Below, piece after piece: positions 28,076-40,669 of a stretch of 64,000 nucleotides of DNA. The stretch is taken from the NCBI RefSeq assembly GCF_000712035.1, contig NZ_JONV01000009.1:204362-268361 (forward strand), in the 5' to 3' direction. Source of the DNA: Salinicoccus luteus DSM 17002 (GTDB taxonomy: Bacteria > Bacillota > Bacilli > Staphylococcales > Salinicoccaceae). The position numbers and the translations under genes are program-made. Each line of letters begins with the position of its first letter. The stretch's first letter is position 1. The notes below the pieces were generated by a model. That model was given only the letters and a program-made list of their open reading frames with translations. It was not told where the DNA came from and ran no database searches.

Positions 28076-28459
28076 ATGCAAGCGAAAGCAGTCGCAAAAA
28101 CAGTTAGAATTGCTCCTCGTAAAGCGAGAATGGTTCTCGACCTCATTCGCGGTAAAGAAGTCGGAGAAGCGATCGCAATTCTTAAACTTACAAACAAAAG
28201 AACTTCGCCAGTAGTTGAAAAGTTGATCAAATCAGCTGTAGCCAATGCTGAACATAACTATGACATGGATATCGACAGCCTATATATCTCTGAAGCGTAT
28301 GCTAACGAAGGCCCGACATTGAAACGTTTCCGTCCACGTGCACAAGGCCGTGCGACAAAGATCAACAAACGTACAAGCCATATCACTATTGTAGTTTCAG
28401 AACCGGCAGAAGAAGAGGTTCAGGAAACTGAAGAAACAAAAGTAGAAGAGAACGCATAA
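28076..28459 (+). CDS. rplV: 50S ribosomal protein L22 with acidic C-terminal tail
   Basis: 127 residues, about ten longer than in Staphylococcus aureus. The conserved part runs to HITIVVSE with the tunnel loop intact. An added tail rich in Glu ([17 protein letters not shown]) follows. The extension is on the solvent end and may reflect adaptation to salt. Confidence 0.98.
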   Translation: MQAKAVAKTVRIAPRKARMVLDLIRGKEVGEAIAILKLTNKRTSPVVEKLIKSAVANAEHNYDMDIDSLYISEAYANEGPTLKRFRPRAQGRATKINKRTSHITIVVSEPAEEEVQETEETKVEENA

Positions 28460-28480
28460 AATCACAAGGAGGGAATTAAT

Positions 28481-29125
28481 TTGGGTCAGAAGATAAATCC
28501 TATTGGGCTTCGTACAGGCATCATCCGTGATTGGGAGGCGAAATGGTACGCAGAGAAAGACTTTGCAGACCTGCTGCACGAAGACCTTAAAGTTCGTGAA
28601 TATATCGAAAACAATCTTAAAGACGCAGCTGTTTCAAAAGTTGAAATAGAGCGCGCGGCCAACCGTGTGAACATCGCGCTTCACACTGGCAAACCAGGTA
28701 TGGTAATTGGTAAAGGCGGTAGCGAAATCGACAAGCTCCGTACAGCCCTGACAAACCTGACAGGCAAAAAAATCCACATCAATGTCGTAGAAGTGAAAAA
28801 AGTCGACATGGACGCAAAACTTGTTGCTGAAAACATTGCACGTCAACTTGAAAACCGTGTATCTTTCCGTAGAGCACAAAAACAAGTACTGCAAAGAGCG
28901 ATGAGAGCTGGAGCTAAAGGTATTAAAACTCAAGTTTCAGGCCGTCTCGGTGGCGCAGATATCGCACGTTCTGAAGGATACAGCGAAGGAACAGTTCCAC
29001 TGCATACTCTTCGTGCAGACATAGACTATGCACATGAAGAAGCAGATACAACATACGGTAAACTCGGTGTTAAAGTATGGATCTACCGTGGAGAAGTTCT
29101 TCCTGTCAAGAATGACAAAAAGTAA
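28481..29125 (+). CDS. rpsC: 30S ribosomal protein S3
   Basis: 214 residues with the KH-domain GxxG ([13 protein letters not shown]). The start is TTG ([13 protein letters not shown] follows), with AAGGAGG well placed. S3 forms part of the mRNA entry helicase with S4 and S5. Confidence 0.99.
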   Translation: MGQKINPIGLRTGIIRDWEAKWYAEKDFADLLHEDLKVREYIENNLKDAAVSKVEIERAANRVNIALHTGKPGMVIGKGGSEIDKLRTALTNLTGKKIHINVVEVKKVDMDAKLVAENIARQLENRVSFRRAQKQVLQRAMRAGAKGIKTQVSGRLGGADIARSEGYSEGTVPLHTLRADIDYAHEEADTTYGKLGVKVWIYRGEVLPVKNDKK

Positions 29126-29140
29126 AGGAGGAAATTAACA

Positions 29141-29575
29141 ATGCTATTACCTAAAAGAGTAAAATACCGCCGTCAACACCGTCCGGATACAAAGGGACGC
29201 GCTAAAGGCGGAACTGAAGTGAGTTTCGGCGAATACGGCCTGCAGGCGACAACAACTGCCTGGGTTACATCCAGACAGATTGAAGCAGCGCGTATCGCCA
29301 TGACACGTTATATGAAGCGTGGCGGTAAAGTATGGATCAACATCTTCCCGCACACACCATATACTAAAAAGCCATTGGAAGTACGTATGGGTTCAGGTAA
29401 AGGTGCTGTAGAAGGCTGGATGGCTGTAGTAAAACCTGGCCGTGTAATGTTTGAAGTTGCAGGTGTCCCGGAAGAGGTTGCTAGAGAAGCGCTTCGTCTT
29501 GCGAGCCACAAACTTCCAGTAAAGACTAAAATCGTTAAACGTGAAGAATTAGGTGGTGATACGAATGAAAGCTAA
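29141..29575 (+). CDS. rplP: 50S ribosomal protein L16
   Basis: 144 residues, [15 protein letters not shown] start. L16 sits by the A-site tRNA. Its 3' end overlaps rpmC by 11 nt. Confidence 0.99.
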   Translation: MLLPKRVKYRRQHRPDTKGRAKGGTEVSFGEYGLQATTTAWVTSRQIEAARIAMTRYMKRGGKVWINIFPHTPYTKKPLEVRMGSGKGAVEGWMAVVKPGRVMFEVAGVPEEVAREALRLASHKLPVKTKIVKREELGGDTNES

Positions 29576-29774
29576 TGAAATCCGTGATCTGACAACATCT
29601 GAAATTGAAAACAACGTCAAAGAACTTAAGGAAGAACTCTTCAACCTACGCTTTCAGCTAGCTACTGGTCAGCTAGAGAACACTGCTCGTATCAAAGAGG
29701 TTAGAAAAACTATCGCAAGAATGAAAACAACTATCCGCGAGAGAGAGCTCAGCGAAGCAAAAGCAAACCAATAA
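29565..29774 (+). CDS. rpmC: 50S ribosomal protein L29
   Basis: 69 residues, [15 protein letters not shown] start and [16 protein letters not shown] core, like the staphylococcal protein. The start at 29565 is inside the end of rplP, after AGGTGGTG. Confidence 0.98.
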   Translation: MKANEIRDLTTSEIENNVKELKEELFNLRFQLATGQLENTARIKEVRKTIARMKTTIRERELSEAKANQ

Positions 29775-29795
29775 TATCAGAGGGAGGCTCATATA

Positions 29796-30059
29796 GTGGA
29801 AGGTAAAAACGAACGTAAAGTTTACCAGGGTCGCGTAGTATCCGACAAGATGGATAAGACGATTACAGTGGTTGTCGAAACACAGAAAAGACACCCGATC
29901 ATTGGCAAACGTGTCAAATACTCTAAAAAATATAAAGCGCATGATGAAAACAATACTGCAAAGATGGGCGATATCGTAAGAATCGAAGAAACACGTCCAT
30001 TGTCTGCAACTAAACGTTTCCGCCTCGTGGAAATTGTTGAAGAATCAGTTATCATCTAA
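29796..30059 (+). CDS. rpsQ: 30S ribosomal protein S17
   Basis: 87 residues with [13 protein letters not shown] and the KYKAHDE segment. GTG start after GGGAGG. Confidence 0.99.
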   Translation: MEGKNERKVYQGRVVSDKMDKTITVVVETQKRHPIIGKRVKYSKKYKAHDENNTAKMGDIVRIEETRPLSATKRFRLVEIVEESVII

Positions 30060-30073
30060 ACAATTGAAGATAA

Positions 30074-30457
<384 letters not shown>

Positions 30458-30487
30458 TCCACATTTAAACAAGGAGGTGCGATTCCC

Positions 30488-30820
30488 ATGCACGTAAGAT
30501 CTGGAGACAAAGTCGTTGTAATCAGCGGTAAAGATAAAGGTAAAGAGGGCACTGTGCTCAAAGCAATCCCTGCCAAAGACCGCGTAGTCGTTGAAGGTGT
30601 CAACATGATGAAGAAACATCTCAAACCTTCACAGATGAACCCTGAAGGCGGCATCCTCGAAACAGAGGCGGCTATCCACGTATCCAACGTAATGCACGTT
30701 GACCCTGAATCAGGAGAACGCACTCGCATCCGTCATGAAATCAAAGAAGACGGAACTAAAGTGAGAGTTGCTGTAAAATCAGGAAAAGAAATTCCGACTG
30801 TAAAATACGAAAAAAATTAA
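30488..30820 (+). CDS. rplX: 50S ribosomal protein L24
   Basis: 110 residues with the KOW motif ([21 protein letters not shown]). Somewhat longer than the 105 of S. aureus. L24 starts 50S assembly. Confidence 0.99.
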   Translation: MHVRSGDKVVVISGKDKGKEGTVLKAIPAKDRVVVEGVNMMKKHLKPSQMNPEGGILETEAAIHVSNVMHVDPESGERTRIRHEIKEDGTKVRVAVKSGKEIPTVKYEKN

Positions 30821-30845
30821 TTAGCAATGGAAGGAGGTCCATACA

Positions 30846-31385
30846 GTGGCACGTTTAAAAGAAAGATACAATGAAGAAATCAAAAATGAACTTGTTAATA
30901 AATTCAACTACTCTTCCGTCATGGAAGTGCCTAGGATCGAGAAGATCGTAGTAAACATGGGTGTTGGGGACGCAGTTCAAAACGCTAAAGTTCTCGATAC
31001 TGCAGTAGAAGAATTAGAAGCAATTACAGGTCAGAAGCCGGTAATTACAAAAGCTAAGAAATCTATCGCGACATTCAGACTTCGTGAAGGTATGCCGATT
31101 GGAGCCAAAGTTACTCTTCGTGGGGAAAGAATGTACGATTTCCTGGACAAACTGGTTTCAGTATCCCTCCCACGCGTAAGAGACTTCAGAGGTATTTCCA
31201 AAAAGGCGTTTGATGGACGCGGCAACTACACACTTGGTGTAAAAGAGCAGCTCATCTTCCCTGAGATCGACTATGACAAAGTATCCAAGGTCAGAGGTAT
31301 GGATATCGTTGTTGTAACTACAGCGAACACAGACGAAGAAGCACGCGAGCTACTCACTCAGTTCGGAATGCCATTTCAAAAGTAA
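30846..31385 (+). CDS. rplE: 50S ribosomal protein L5
   Basis: 179 residues, [11 protein letters not shown] start and [20 protein letters not shown] core that binds 5S rRNA. GTG start after AAGGAGG. Confidence 0.99.
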   Translation: MARLKERYNEEIKNELVNKFNYSSVMEVPRIEKIVVNMGVGDAVQNAKVLDTAVEELEAITGQKPVITKAKKSIATFRLREGMPIGAKVTLRGERMYDFLDKLVSVSLPRVRDFRGISKKAFDGRGNYTLGVKEQLIFPEIDYDKVSKVRGMDIVVVTTANTDEEARELLTQFGMPFQK

Positions 31386-31392
31386 GCTATAA

Positions 31393-31590
<198 letters not shown>

Positions 31591-31620
31591 TCGCCATAAA
31601 TTGAAAGGAGGCAATTAGTA

Positions 31621-32019
31621 ATGACAATCTCAGATCCAATTGCAGATATGCTGACGCGCATTAGGAATGCGAATATCGTGAGGCATGAAACACTGGAGAT
31701 TCCTGCATCCAACATCAAAAAGGAAATTGCAGAGATTCTCAAATCAGAAGGTTTTGTAAAAAATGTAGAATATATCGAAGACGATAAGCAAGGCGTCATC
31801 CGTGTATTCCTTAAATATGGTAGCAAGAACGAAAGAGTCATCACTGGATTGAAACGTATCTCCAAGCCTGGTCTTAGAGTGTACGCACGAAGAGAAGAGC
31901 TGCCAAAGGTCCTTAATGGTCTAGGTATTGCACTGATCTCTACATCTGAAGGTGTGCTTACTGACAGAGAAGCACGCAAAAGAAATATCGGCGGGGAAGT
32001 TCTCGCATACGTTTGGTAA
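31621..32019 (+). CDS. rpsH: 30S ribosomal protein S8
   Basis: 132 residues, [16 protein letters not shown] start and [17 protein letters not shown] end. S8 is the usual translational repressor of spc genes in bacteria. Confidence 0.99.
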   Translation: MTISDPIADMLTRIRNANIVRHETLEIPASNIKKEIAEILKSEGFVKNVEYIEDDKQGVIRVFLKYGSKNERVITGLKRISKPGLRVYARREELPKVLNGLGIALISTSEGVLTDREARKRNIGGEVLAYVW

Positions 32020-32043
32020 TGAATTAACAGGAGGTGCAAATAA

Positions 32044-32580
32044 ATGAGCCGTGTAGGTAAACGTATTATTGAAATACCAAGTGATGTTACAGTTGATATT
32101 AATGGTTCCACAGTTACAGTCAAAGGACCTAAAGGTGAACTGGTAAACACGTTTAACGAAGAAATGACTTATGAATTGGAAGACAATACGCTTCAGGTTG
32201 TAAGACCAAGTGATTCCAAGGATCATCGCACAAACCATGGTACAACACGTGCATTGATCAACAACATGGTTGTCGGAGTATCCCAAGGGTTCTCCAGAGA
32301 GCTTGAGCTTGTTGGTGTCGGTTACCGTGCGCAGATGCAAGGTAAGAAATTGGTACTCAATGTTGGGCTTTCTCACCCGGTTGAATTCGAACCTTCCGAG
32401 GACCTTTCCATCTCAGTGGATGGCAATACGAACGTAAAAGTTGAAGGTATCAACAAGGAAAGTGTTGGAGCACTTGCTTCCAAAATCCGTTCCGTACGTC
32501 CACCTGAACCTTACAAAGGAAAAGGTATCCGTTACAAAGGCGAACAAGTCCGCCGTAAAGAAGGAAAAACTGGTAAATAA
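32044..32580 (+). CDS. rplF: 50S ribosomal protein L6
   Basis: 178 residues, [12 protein letters not shown] start and [14 protein letters not shown] near the end. Full length. Confidence 0.99.
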   Translation: MSRVGKRIIEIPSDVTVDINGSTVTVKGPKGELVNTFNEEMTYELEDNTLQVVRPSDSKDHRTNHGTTRALINNMVVGVSQGFSRELELVGVGYRAQMQGKKLVLNVGLSHPVEFEPSEDLSISVDGNTNVKVEGINKESVGALASKIRSVRPPEPYKGKGIRYKGEQVRRKEGKTGK

Positions 32581-32605
32581 TTAATTAAAGTGAGGAGTGA
32601 ACTCA

Positions 32606-32968
32606 ATGATCGCTAAGATTGATAAAAATAAAGTGCGTCAAAAAAGGCATCAGCGCGTGCGCAGCAGACTTTCTGGCACATCAGAAAGACCACGTCTAAA
32701 TGTCTATCGCTCTAATAAGCATATCTATGCTCAAGTGATTGATGACAGTCAACAGACGACATTGGCAAGTGCTTCTACACAAGATGCTGATTTCAACAAA
32801 GAAATTGGATCCAATGTAGACGCAGCTGCTGAAGTAGGTACACTGATAGCAAAACGTGCTAAAGACAAAGGTATTGAAAGCGTAGTATTCGACCGCGGTG
32901 GTTATCTATACCACGGACGTGTGAAAGCACTCGCAGAAGCTGCACGTGAAAACGGTCTGCAATTCTAA
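32606..32968 (+). CDS. rplR: 50S ribosomal protein L18
   Basis: 120 residues, [15 protein letters not shown] start and [25 protein letters not shown] end. It binds 5S rRNA. ATG 32606 is preferred to a GTG three codons earlier by comparison with staphylococcal L18. Confidence 0.99.
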   Translation: MIAKIDKNKVRQKRHQRVRSRLSGTSERPRLNVYRSNKHIYAQVIDDSQQTTLASASTQDADFNKEIGSNVDAAAEVGTLIAKRAKDKGIESVVFDRGGYLYHGRVKALAEAARENGLQF

Positions 32969-32989
32969 TCGAAGGAGGGAATAACATTT

Positions 32990-33490
32990 ATGGCTCGTAG
33001 AGAAGAGAAAGTACAGGAATTCGAAGAGCGCGTTGTTACAATCAACCGTATCGCTAAAGTTGTAAAAGGTGGACGTCGTTTCCGTTTCTCTGCACTTGTT
33101 GTAGTAGGAGACAAAAAAGGACGTGTAGGCTTTGGTACAGGTAAAGCCCAAGAGGTACCTGAAGCAATCAAAAAAGCAATCGAAGCTGCTAAGAAAGACC
33201 TTATCGAAGTACCACTCGTAGACGGTACTATCCCACACGAAATCATTGGACGTTTCAGTTCCGGTAGAGTATTCATGAAACCTGCCGCTCCTGGTACAGG
33301 AGTTATCGCTGGTGGACCGGTCCGTGCCGTATTGGAACTTGCAGGAGTTTCCGACATCCTGAGCAAGTCTCTTGGTGCTAACACTCCGATCAATGTTGTT
33401 CGTGCAACAATGACAGGCCTTACTGAACTAAAAAGCGCAGAAGAAGTTGCCAAATTGCGCGGCAAATCAGTAGAAGAGCTACAAAATTAA
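32990..33490 (+). CDS. rpsE: 30S ribosomal protein S5
   Basis: 166 residues with the double-stranded-RNA-binding-like N-terminal part and [19 protein letters not shown]. Mutations here alter fidelity and spectinomycin response in other bacteria. Confidence 0.99.
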   Translation: MARREEKVQEFEERVVTINRIAKVVKGGRRFRFSALVVVGDKKGRVGFGTGKAQEVPEAIKKAIEAAKKDLIEVPLVDGTIPHEIIGRFSSGRVFMKPAAPGTGVIAGGPVRAVLELAGVSDILSKSLGANTPINVVRATMTGLTELKSAEEVAKLRGKSVEELQN

Positions 33491-33506
33491 GGAGGGATTT
33501 ACAGAC

Positions 33507-33686
33507 ATGGCTAAAGTTAAAATCACCCTCAAAAAAAGTTTGATCGGGAGATCTGAGACTCAGAGAAGAACAGTTGCTTCCCTCGGACTCAGAAAGCTCC
33601 AGCAGTCAGTCGAGCTTGAAGACACACCTCAGCTCAGAGGTCAGGTTGAGAAAGTCAGCCACTTAGTTTCAGTAGAAGAAAAATAA
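33507..33686 (+). CDS. rpmD: 50S ribosomal protein L30
   Basis: 59 residues ([14 protein letters not shown] start, [14 protein letters not shown] middle). A GGAGG lies ten bases before the ATG. It sits between rpsE and rplO as in other spc operons. Confidence 0.97.
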   Translation: MAKVKITLKKSLIGRSETQRRTVASLGLRKLQQSVELEDTPQLRGQVEKVSHLVSVEEK

Positions 33687-33713
33687 TGATATTATGATAT
33701 AGGAGGTGCAAAG

Positions 33714-34154
33714 ATGAAATTACATGAGATGAAACCAGTAGAAGGTGCGCGTAAAAATCGCAATCGTGTAGGTCGTGGTATGTCTTCTGGTAATGGTAAG
33801 ACATCTGCACGCGGTCATAATGGTCAAAATTCACGTTCCGGTGGTGGAGTTGGACCGACATTCGAAGGTGGACAACTTCCACTGTTCCGTCGTATTCCAA
33901 AGCGTGGATTTACGAACATTAACCGTAAAGAATATGCAGTGCTTAACCTGAGCGATCTGAATCGTTTCGAAGACGGCACTGAAGTTACACCTGAAATGCT
34001 GAAAGAAAATGGTATTGTTAAGAATGCAAAATCTGGAATCAAAGTACTGGGCAATGGTACTCTTGAGAAGAAATTAACAATCAAAGCTCATAAGTTTTCT
34101 GGTTCAGCTGCTAAAGCAATTGAGGAACAGGGCGGAAGCTACGAGGTGATCTAA
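33714..34154 (+). CDS. rplO: 50S ribosomal protein L15
   Basis: 146 residues, [14 protein letters not shown] start and [19 protein letters not shown]. The last A of its TAA is the first base of the secY ATG, so secY translation is coupled. Confidence 0.99.
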   Translation: MKLHEMKPVEGARKNRNRVGRGMSSGNGKTSARGHNGQNSRSGGGVGPTFEGGQLPLFRRIPKRGFTNINRKEYAVLNLSDLNRFEDGTEVTPEMLKENGIVKNAKSGIKVLGNGTLEKKLTIKAHKFSGSAAKAIEEQGGSYEVI

Positions 34155-35452
34155 TGCTCGGCACGTTATCCAATTTCTTTAGGATTAAAGAAATCCGAAG
34201 TAAAATCCTTTTTACTTTGGCAATGCTCGTGATTTTCAAAATCGGCACATATATACCGGTTCCAGGCGTGGATCCAAGTGTGTTCGATATGGGAGCAGGC
34301 CAACAGGGCGTGCTGGATCTTATGAACACCTTCGGTGGTGGCGCACTGATGAACTTCTCCATTCTTGCCATGGGTATCATGCCCTACATTACAGCATCAA
34401 TCGTGGTCCAACTCCTACAGATGGATGTTGTGCCGAAATTTGCTGAATGGGCAAAGCAGGGCGAAGTTGGAAGACGCAAGCTCAGTCAGTTTACACGCTA
34501 TTTCACCATCATACTTGCGTTCATACAATCGTTGGGAATGTCTTTTGCTTTCAACCAGATGTTCGAAGGTATGCTACTGGATAATAGCAATATTGGGTCA
34601 TATCTGCTTATCGCACTTGTACTCACAACGGGTACAGCCTTCCTGATGTGGCTTGGGGAACAGATTACGACACATGGTGTTGGCAATGGTATCTCCATCA
34701 TCATCTTTGCAGGTATACTCAGCGTGCTGCCAAGCGCAATCATTCAACTCTACCAGCAGAAATTTGTCGGTGCGGATGATACAACGATGGCAGTGCTGCA
34801 GATGATTGGTCTCATCATTATGCTTATACTGATTACAGCGTTTGCTGTGTTCATACTGCAGGCTGTGCGTAAAATCCCAGTGCAATATGCCAAGCGTCAG
34901 CGAACCTCATCACAATTGGCACCACAATCGACATTCCTGCCGCTCAAAGTCAACCCGGCAGGGGTAATTCCGGTCATCTTTGCGATGGCATTTTTCATGC
35001 TCCCGCAGACGCTGACACTGTTCTTCCCTGACGCCAATTGGGCTCAGACGATCGCAAGATTCGCTGATCCATCCGATTGGATAGGAATGATCTTTTATGT
35101 TGCCTTGATCATTGCATTTACGTACTTCTATTCATTTGTTCAGGTCAACCCTGAAAAGATGGCAGACAACCTCAAGAAGCAGGGAAGTTACGTGCCTGGC
35201 ATCCGTCCGGGCAGGAATACCCAGGACTACATTACATCTGTGCTATACAGGCTTGTATTTGTAGGCTCACTCTTCCTGGCCGGCATTTCCATCCTGCCAC
35301 TTCTTATTACGAAGTTCATGGATCTGCCGCAAGCGATTCAAATTGGAGGTACGAGTCTTCTGATTGTCATTGGTGTCGCACTTGAAACCATGAAACAGTT
35401 GGAAGCACAAGCAAACCAAAGAGAATACCGCGGTTTTAGAAAGCGCAGGTAG
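34154..35452 (+). CDS. secY: Protein translocase subunit SecY
   Basis: 432 residues with ten membrane helices forming the Sec protein-conducting channel with SecE and SecG. Visible landmarks are the plug-side helix [18 protein letters not shown] and the C-terminal basic loop that meets SecA ([10 protein letters not shown]). Coupled to rplO by a one-base overlap. Confidence 0.99.
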   Translation: MLGTLSNFFRIKEIRSKILFTLAMLVIFKIGTYIPVPGVDPSVFDMGAGQQGVLDLMNTFGGGALMNFSILAMGIMPYITASIVVQLLQMDVVPKFAEWAKQGEVGRRKLSQFTRYFTIILAFIQSLGMSFAFNQMFEGMLLDNSNIGSYLLIALVLTTGTAFLMWLGEQITTHGVGNGISIIIFAGILSVLPSAIIQLYQQKFVGADDTTMAVLQMIGLIIMLILITAFAVFILQAVRKIPVQYAKRQRTSSQLAPQSTFLPLKVNPAGVIPVIFAMAFFMLPQTLTLFFPDANWAQTIARFADPSDWIGMIFYVALIIAFTYFYSFVQVNPEKMADNLKKQGSYVPGIRPGRNTQDYITSVLYRLVFVGSLFLAGISILPLLITKFMDLPQAIQIGGTSLLIVIGVALETMKQLEAQANQREYRGFRKRR

Positions 35453-36112
<660 letters not shown>

Positions 36113-36262
36113 GGATATTCACCTCTTCAGACACTTCTGAGTGAATGTTGCTTGTATTATAACGAAAAATATCCAAGTTCATATTTGGCGTTAAGTGTAA
36201 TCCTATCTTCACCTGAAGTGAATTTCTAATAGAGATTAGAATGCTGTAAAGGGGGAATTTGA

Positions 36263-36481
36263 ATGAGTAAACAAGATGTTATCGAACTGGAAGGCACTGT
36301 GCTTGATACATTGCCAAATGCCATGTTCAAAGTGGAACTTGAAAATGGGCATGAAATTCTCGCCCATGTTTCGGGGAAAATCCGTATGAACTATATACGT
36401 ATTCTTCCTGGCGATAAAGTTACAGTCGAAATGTCACCATATGATCTAACACGTGGCAGAATCACTTATCGTTTTAAATAA
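36263..36481 (+). CDS. infA: Translation initiation factor IF-1
   Basis: 72 residues, a single OB fold ([21 protein letters not shown]). The 150-nt gap before it, larger than elsewhere in the cluster, may hold an internal promoter (TATTAT at 36155-36160) but I see no firm -35. Confidence 0.98.
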   Translation: MSKQDVIELEGTVLDTLPNAMFKVELENGHEILAHVSGKIRMNYIRILPGDKVTVEMSPYDLTRGRITYRFK

Positions 36482-36625
<144 letters not shown>

Positions 36626-36650
36626 AATTATAATATCGGAGGTGTAACAT

Positions 36651-37016
36651 ATGGCTCGTATTGCAGGAGTAGACGTACCACGTGAAAAACGTGTTGTAAT
36701 CTCTCTCACTTATATTTACGGTATCGGTAACACAAGAGCGCAGGAAATCCTTGAAAAAGCAGGTGTATCTGAAAGTACACGTGTAAGAGATCTTACTGAA
36801 GACGAACTCAACTCGATTCGTGAAGTCGTTGATACGTATAAGATCGAAGGTGACCTTCGCCGTGAACAGAACCTCAACGTAAAACGTCTGATGGAGATTG
36901 CTTCCTATAGAGGAATCCGTCACCGTCGTGGACTTCCAGTTCGTGGACAGCATACCAAAAACAATGCCCGTACACGTAAAGGTCCAGTTAAAACAGTTGC
37001 GAATAAGAAGAAATAA
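36651..37016 (+). CDS. rpsM: 30S ribosomal protein S13
   Basis: 121 residues, [25 protein letters not shown] start, basic tail that touches the P-site tRNA. Confidence 0.99.
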   Translation: MARIAGVDVPREKRVVISLTYIYGIGNTRAQEILEKAGVSESTRVRDLTEDELNSIREVVDTYKIEGDLRREQNLNVKRLMEIASYRGIRHRRGLPVRGQHTKNNARTRKGPVKTVANKKK

Positions 37017-37038
37017 TTAGGGAAAAGGAGGAGAAAAA

Positions 37039-37428
37039 ATGGCTCGTAGACAACAAACACGTAAACGTAAAGTGAAAAAGAATATTGACTCCGGAATCGC
37101 GCATATCCGTTCAACATTCAACAACACAATTGTAACTATCACTGACGATTTTGGTAACGCACTGTCATGGTCATCAGCAGGTGCACTTGGTTTCAGGGGT
37201 TCTAAGAAATCTACACCATTCGCTGCACAGATGGCTTCAGAAACAGCTTCCAAAGCTGCGATGGAACACGGACTCAAAACTGTCGAAGTTACAGTGAAAG
37301 GTCCAGGGGCAGGTCGTGAATCAGCAATCCGCGCACTCCAATCTGCAGGTCTTGAAATTACAGCAATCAAAGATGTCACTCCTGTACCACACAATGGCTG
37401 CCGTCCGCCTAAACGTCGCCGTGTATAA
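37039..37428 (+). CDS. rpsK: 30S ribosomal protein S11
   Basis: 129 residues with [20 protein letters not shown] and the C-terminal [20 protein letters not shown] precedes the ATG. Confidence 0.99.
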   Translation: MARRQQTRKRKVKKNIDSGIAHIRSTFNNTIVTITDDFGNALSWSSAGALGFRGSKKSTPFAAQMASETASKAAMEHGLKTVEVTVKGPGAGRESAIRALQSAGLEITAIKDVTPVPHNGCRPPKRRRV

Positions 37429-37515
37429 TTACTGGTCACAGGACAACTCCGAGTGTAATGTAAAACACATGGCTGCATAATATTTCCGGCGTTTAGAGGG
37501 AGGATAAGTAGACAA

Positions 37516-38460
37516 ATGATAGAAATCGAAAAACCTAGAATTGAAACAGTCGAAGTATCGGAAGATTCTAAGTTTGGTAAGTTTGTTGTTGAACCTCTTG
37601 AAAGAGGATACGGAACAACACTTGGGAACTCCTTGCGTCGCATTCTTTTATCATCATTACCTGGTGCGGCAGTCAAAACGATAGAAATAGAAAATGTACT
37701 GCATGAATTTTCTACAATTGAAAACGTTGTGGAAGATGTTACAACAATCATCACGAACATCAAAAAGCTTGCACTCAAGATCTATTCCGAGGAAGAAAAA
37801 GTACTGGAAATTGATTTCAGTGGAGAAGGTTCCGTCACAGCTGGAGATATCACACATGACAGCGATGTCGAGATTTTGAACCGCGACCTGAAGATTGCAA
37901 CTGTATCCAACGGTGGACAGTTAAAAATCCGCATGATCGCAAATCGCGGCAGAGGTTATACTCTCGCAGAGGGCAATAACAAGAGCGAAATGTCAATCGG
38001 TGTGATTCCGGTAGATTCAATCTACACACCAATCGAACGTGTCAACTATACAGTTGAAAACACGCGCGTTGGCCAGAAGACGAACTTCGACAAACTGACT
38101 CTCGATGTATGGACAGATGGTTCAATATCTCCGCAGGAGGGCATATCCCTTGCTGCCAAAATCATGACGGAACACCTGAATATCTTTGTCGGTCTCACTG
38201 ACGAAGCTCAGAATGCAGAAATCATGATTGAGAAGGAAGAGGACCAGAAAGAGAAAGTACTTGAAATGTCCATCGAGGAACTCGACCTGTCAGTACGTTC
38301 CTACAACTGTCTGAAGCGTGCGGGCATCAACTCCGTACAGGAACTCACTGATAAGAGTGAAGCAGATATGATGAAGGTAAGAAATCTGGGACGCAAGTCT
38401 CTTGAAGAAGTTAAGTTTAAACTTGAGGACCTCGGTCTGGGGCTCCGTAAAGAAGACTGA
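37516..38460 (+). CDS. rpoA: RNA polymerase alpha subunit
   Basis: 314 residues. The N-terminal domain (1-230, including [21 protein letters not shown]) drives assembly. The C-terminal domain (about 245-314, [20 protein letters not shown] and [13 protein letters not shown]) binds UP elements and activators. Confidence 0.99.
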   Translation: MIEIEKPRIETVEVSEDSKFGKFVVEPLERGYGTTLGNSLRRILLSSLPGAAVKTIEIENVLHEFSTIENVVEDVTTIITNIKKLALKIYSEEEKVLEIDFSGEGSVTAGDITHDSDVEILNRDLKIATVSNGGQLKIRMIANRGRGYTLAEGNNKSEMSIGVIPVDSIYTPIERVNYTVENTRVGQKTNFDKLTLDVWTDGSISPQEGISLAAKIMTEHLNIFVGLTDEAQNAEIMIEKEEDQKEKVLEMSIEELDLSVRSYNCLKRAGINSVQELTDKSEADMMKVRNLGRKSLEEVKFKLEDLGLGLRKED

Positions 38461-38478
38461 TAAAGGAGGTAAATTGCA

Positions 38479-38874
38479 ATGGGCTACAGAAAACTAGGAC
38501 GCACGTCCGACCAAAGAAAAGCGATGCTCCGTGATTTGGCAACATCCCTTATCGTGAGCGAACGCATTACAACAACTGAACAGAGAGCGAAGGAACTTCG
38601 CAGAGTGGTAGACAAACTGGTTACACTTGGAAAACGTGGAGACCTCGCGTCTAAACGCCGTGCTGGCCAGACAGTACGCAATGTCGAAATCGCAAACGAA
38701 GATGGTACTACACAGTATGCACTTCAAAAGCTGTTTGATGATATCGCACCACGTTTTGAAGATCGTCAAGGTGGCTACACAAGCATCAAGAAACTTGGTG
38801 AACGTCGTGGCGACGGTGCAGAACTCGTCATCATCGAATTCGTACAAGGCGCTGCAGCAACTGAAGAAGCGTAA
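38479..38874 (+). CDS. rplQ: 50S ribosomal protein L17
   Basis: 131 residues, [23 protein letters not shown] start. It is a little longer than the roughly 122 usual in Staphylococcus. Last gene of the alpha operon. Confidence 0.98.
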   Translation: MGYRKLGRTSDQRKAMLRDLATSLIVSERITTTEQRAKELRRVVDKLVTLGKRGDLASKRRAGQTVRNVEIANEDGTTQYALQKLFDDIAPRFEDRQGGYTSIKKLGERRGDGAELVIIEFVQGAAATEEA

Positions 38875-38936
38875 TCCTATAAAAGCAGACTGAGTGTTAC
38901 GATAATGTGGCCGTATGGCCATATTGTCTAGCTCAA

Positions 38937-38998
38937 CGTACCCTGCAGGCAATACTGAATTATCGCGCGACTCCCATGTGCAGGGTACGCGCTTTTTT
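38937..38998 (+). terminator. Terminator of the ribosomal cluster
   Basis: An 11-bp stem (38937-38947 with 38979-38989) over a large loop, followed by CGCTTTTTTATT. A smaller TATGGCCATA palindrome lies just before it (38914-38923). Confidence 0.75.
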
Positions 38999-39023
38999 AT
39001 TACATAAAAATGGTGGTGGAGAT

Positions 39024-39812
39024 ATGATTGGACTTGAAGATATAACCTACAGCTATCGAACAGGTGAATATAAAGCCCTGGATCATATCTCCCTGACCTT
39101 TCGTCGCGGGGAATGGGTCTCCATCATCGGCCATAATGGATCGGGCAAAAGTACGCTTGTCAAAATCCTGATGGGCATATTGGATGATTACGAAGGTTCA
39201 ATCACGGTCGATGGCGAATTGCTGGATGAAGAAAACCGTATTACGATGAGGAAGAAGTTTGCCATCGTCTTCCAGAACCCGGATAACCAGTTTGTCGGTG
39301 CAACGGTGGAAGATGACGTGGCATTCGGTCTCGAGAACAATGGGGTCCCGAGGGACGAAATGGTGAGACGGACCGAAGAGGCACTGAAGGCGGTCAACAT
39401 GCTCGAATTCCGCGACCATGAGCCCTCCAGGCTGTCGGGAGGACAGAAGCAGCGCGTTGCCATTGCGAGTGCCCTGGCAATGGCTCCTGATGTACTCATC
39501 CTCGATGAGGCGACCTCTATGATCGACCCGGAAGGCAGGCGGGAGGTGCTCGACATACTGAGAACCATCCACCGTCGTGGAAAGACGACGCTTATCTTCA
39601 TTACACATGATCTTTCAGAAATTGAAGACAGTGATCATGCAGTCATCATGAAGGATGGACAGATCATCAGTGAAGGCACAGTGGAGGAAATATACAAGGA
39701 TACGGATGCACTGCTGGCAAGCCGCCTGGTGCTGCCTTTCCATATGAAGATATCCAAACGGCTGCTTGATGGTTCCTTCTTATCATATGACGAGTTGGTG
39801 GAACGCCTATGA
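39024..39812 (+). CDS. ecfA1: ECF transporter ATPase EcfA1
   Basis: 262 residues with Walker A GHNGSGKST, signature LSGGQKQRVAIASALA and Walker B LILDEATSMIDPEG. One of two ATPases of the shared energy-coupling module for vitamin and metal uptake. ATG 39024 follows GGTGGTGGAG; the open frame upstream crosses the terminator and is not coding. It overlaps ecfA2 by ATGA. Confidence 0.96.
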   Translation: MIGLEDITYSYRTGEYKALDHISLTFRRGEWVSIIGHNGSGKSTLVKILMGILDDYEGSITVDGELLDEENRITMRKKFAIVFQNPDNQFVGATVEDDVAFGLENNGVPRDEMVRRTEEALKAVNMLEFRDHEPSRLSGGQKQRVAIASALAMAPDVLILDEATSMIDPEGRREVLDILRTIHRRGKTTLIFITHDLSEIEDSDHAVIMKDGQIISEGTVEEIYKDTDALLASRLVLPFHMKISKRLLDGSFLSYDELVERL

Positions 39813-40669
39813 GGATCACTTTCAAAAATTTGACGAGCATCTATCACCAGAATACGCCTTTTGAACATCTTGCACTGAATGATATCAATACGACCTTTGA
39901 AGAGGGTGTATACTATGGCATCATCGGCCACACAGGCAGTGGCAAGTCGACGATGATCCAAACGCTGAATGGGCTTCTGCTGCCGAGCAGGGGAGAAGTG
40001 CACGCTGGTGACATCCTGTTGAGAAGGAAGTCGAAGCAGAAGGATATCCACCGGGTAAAAAAGCATGTGGGCATGGTATTCCAGTTTCCTGAGCATCAGC
40101 TTTTCGAAGAAACTGTACTCAAAGATGTCATGTTTGGACCGAAGAACATGGGAATGGATGAAACTGTAGCACAGGAGAAAGCAGAATATTATCTGGATCT
40201 GCTGAACATTGATGCGTCCCTGTTCCAATCATCGCCTTTCGATCTGTCAGGCGGACAGATGCGCAAGGTAGCCATCGCGGGCATACTCGCCATGGAACCG
40301 GAAGTACTCATTCTGGATGAACCGACGGCAGGGCTGGATCCGAAAAGTCATATTGAGACGATGGCGCTTTTTAAGCGGATCCACCAGGAGATGGGCATTA
40401 CCGTCATCCTTGTTACACACGATATGAATGATGTTTATGAATATACGGAATATGTAAAGATTTTGAGCGGAGGCCACCTGGTGAGGGAAGGCAGGACTAC
40501 CGACCTTCTTACAGACGAAAAACTGCTTGAACGGTTTGCGCTTGAACCGCCGGATATTGTAAAGCTGACCCATGATCTTGAGAATAAAGGAATCATTTTC
40601 GACAGCGTACCGAGAAATGTGGAGCAGTTCACCGAACTCTATGAGGAGTGGAGGGCCGGCAATGCTTAG
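39809..40669 (+). CDS. ecfA2: ECF transporter ATPase EcfA2
   Basis: 286 residues, Walker A GHTGSGKST, signature LSGGQMRKVAIAGILA, Walker B LILDEPTAGLDPK. It forms the ATPase heterodimer with EcfA1. Its end overlaps ecfT by eight bases. Confidence 0.96.
   Translation: MRITFKNLTSIYHQNTPFEHLALNDINTTFEEGVYYGIIGHTGSGKSTMIQTLNGLLLPSRGEVHAGDILLRRKSKQKDIHRVKKHVGMVFQFPEHQLFEETVLKDVMFGPKNMGMDETVAQEKAEYYLDLLNIDASLFQSSPFDLSGGQMRKVAIAGILAMEPEVLILDEPTAGLDPKSHIETMALFKRIHQEMGITVILVTHDMNDVYEYTEYVKILSGGHLVREGRTTDLLTDEKLLERFALEPPDIVKLTHDLENKGIIFDSVPRNVEQFTELYEEWRAGNA

Noticed and set aside
38907..39023. N-terminal extension of EcfA1 in the open upstream frame
   Set aside because: It runs through the rplQ terminator and lacks similarity to EcfA1; the ATG at 39024 has a proper RBS.
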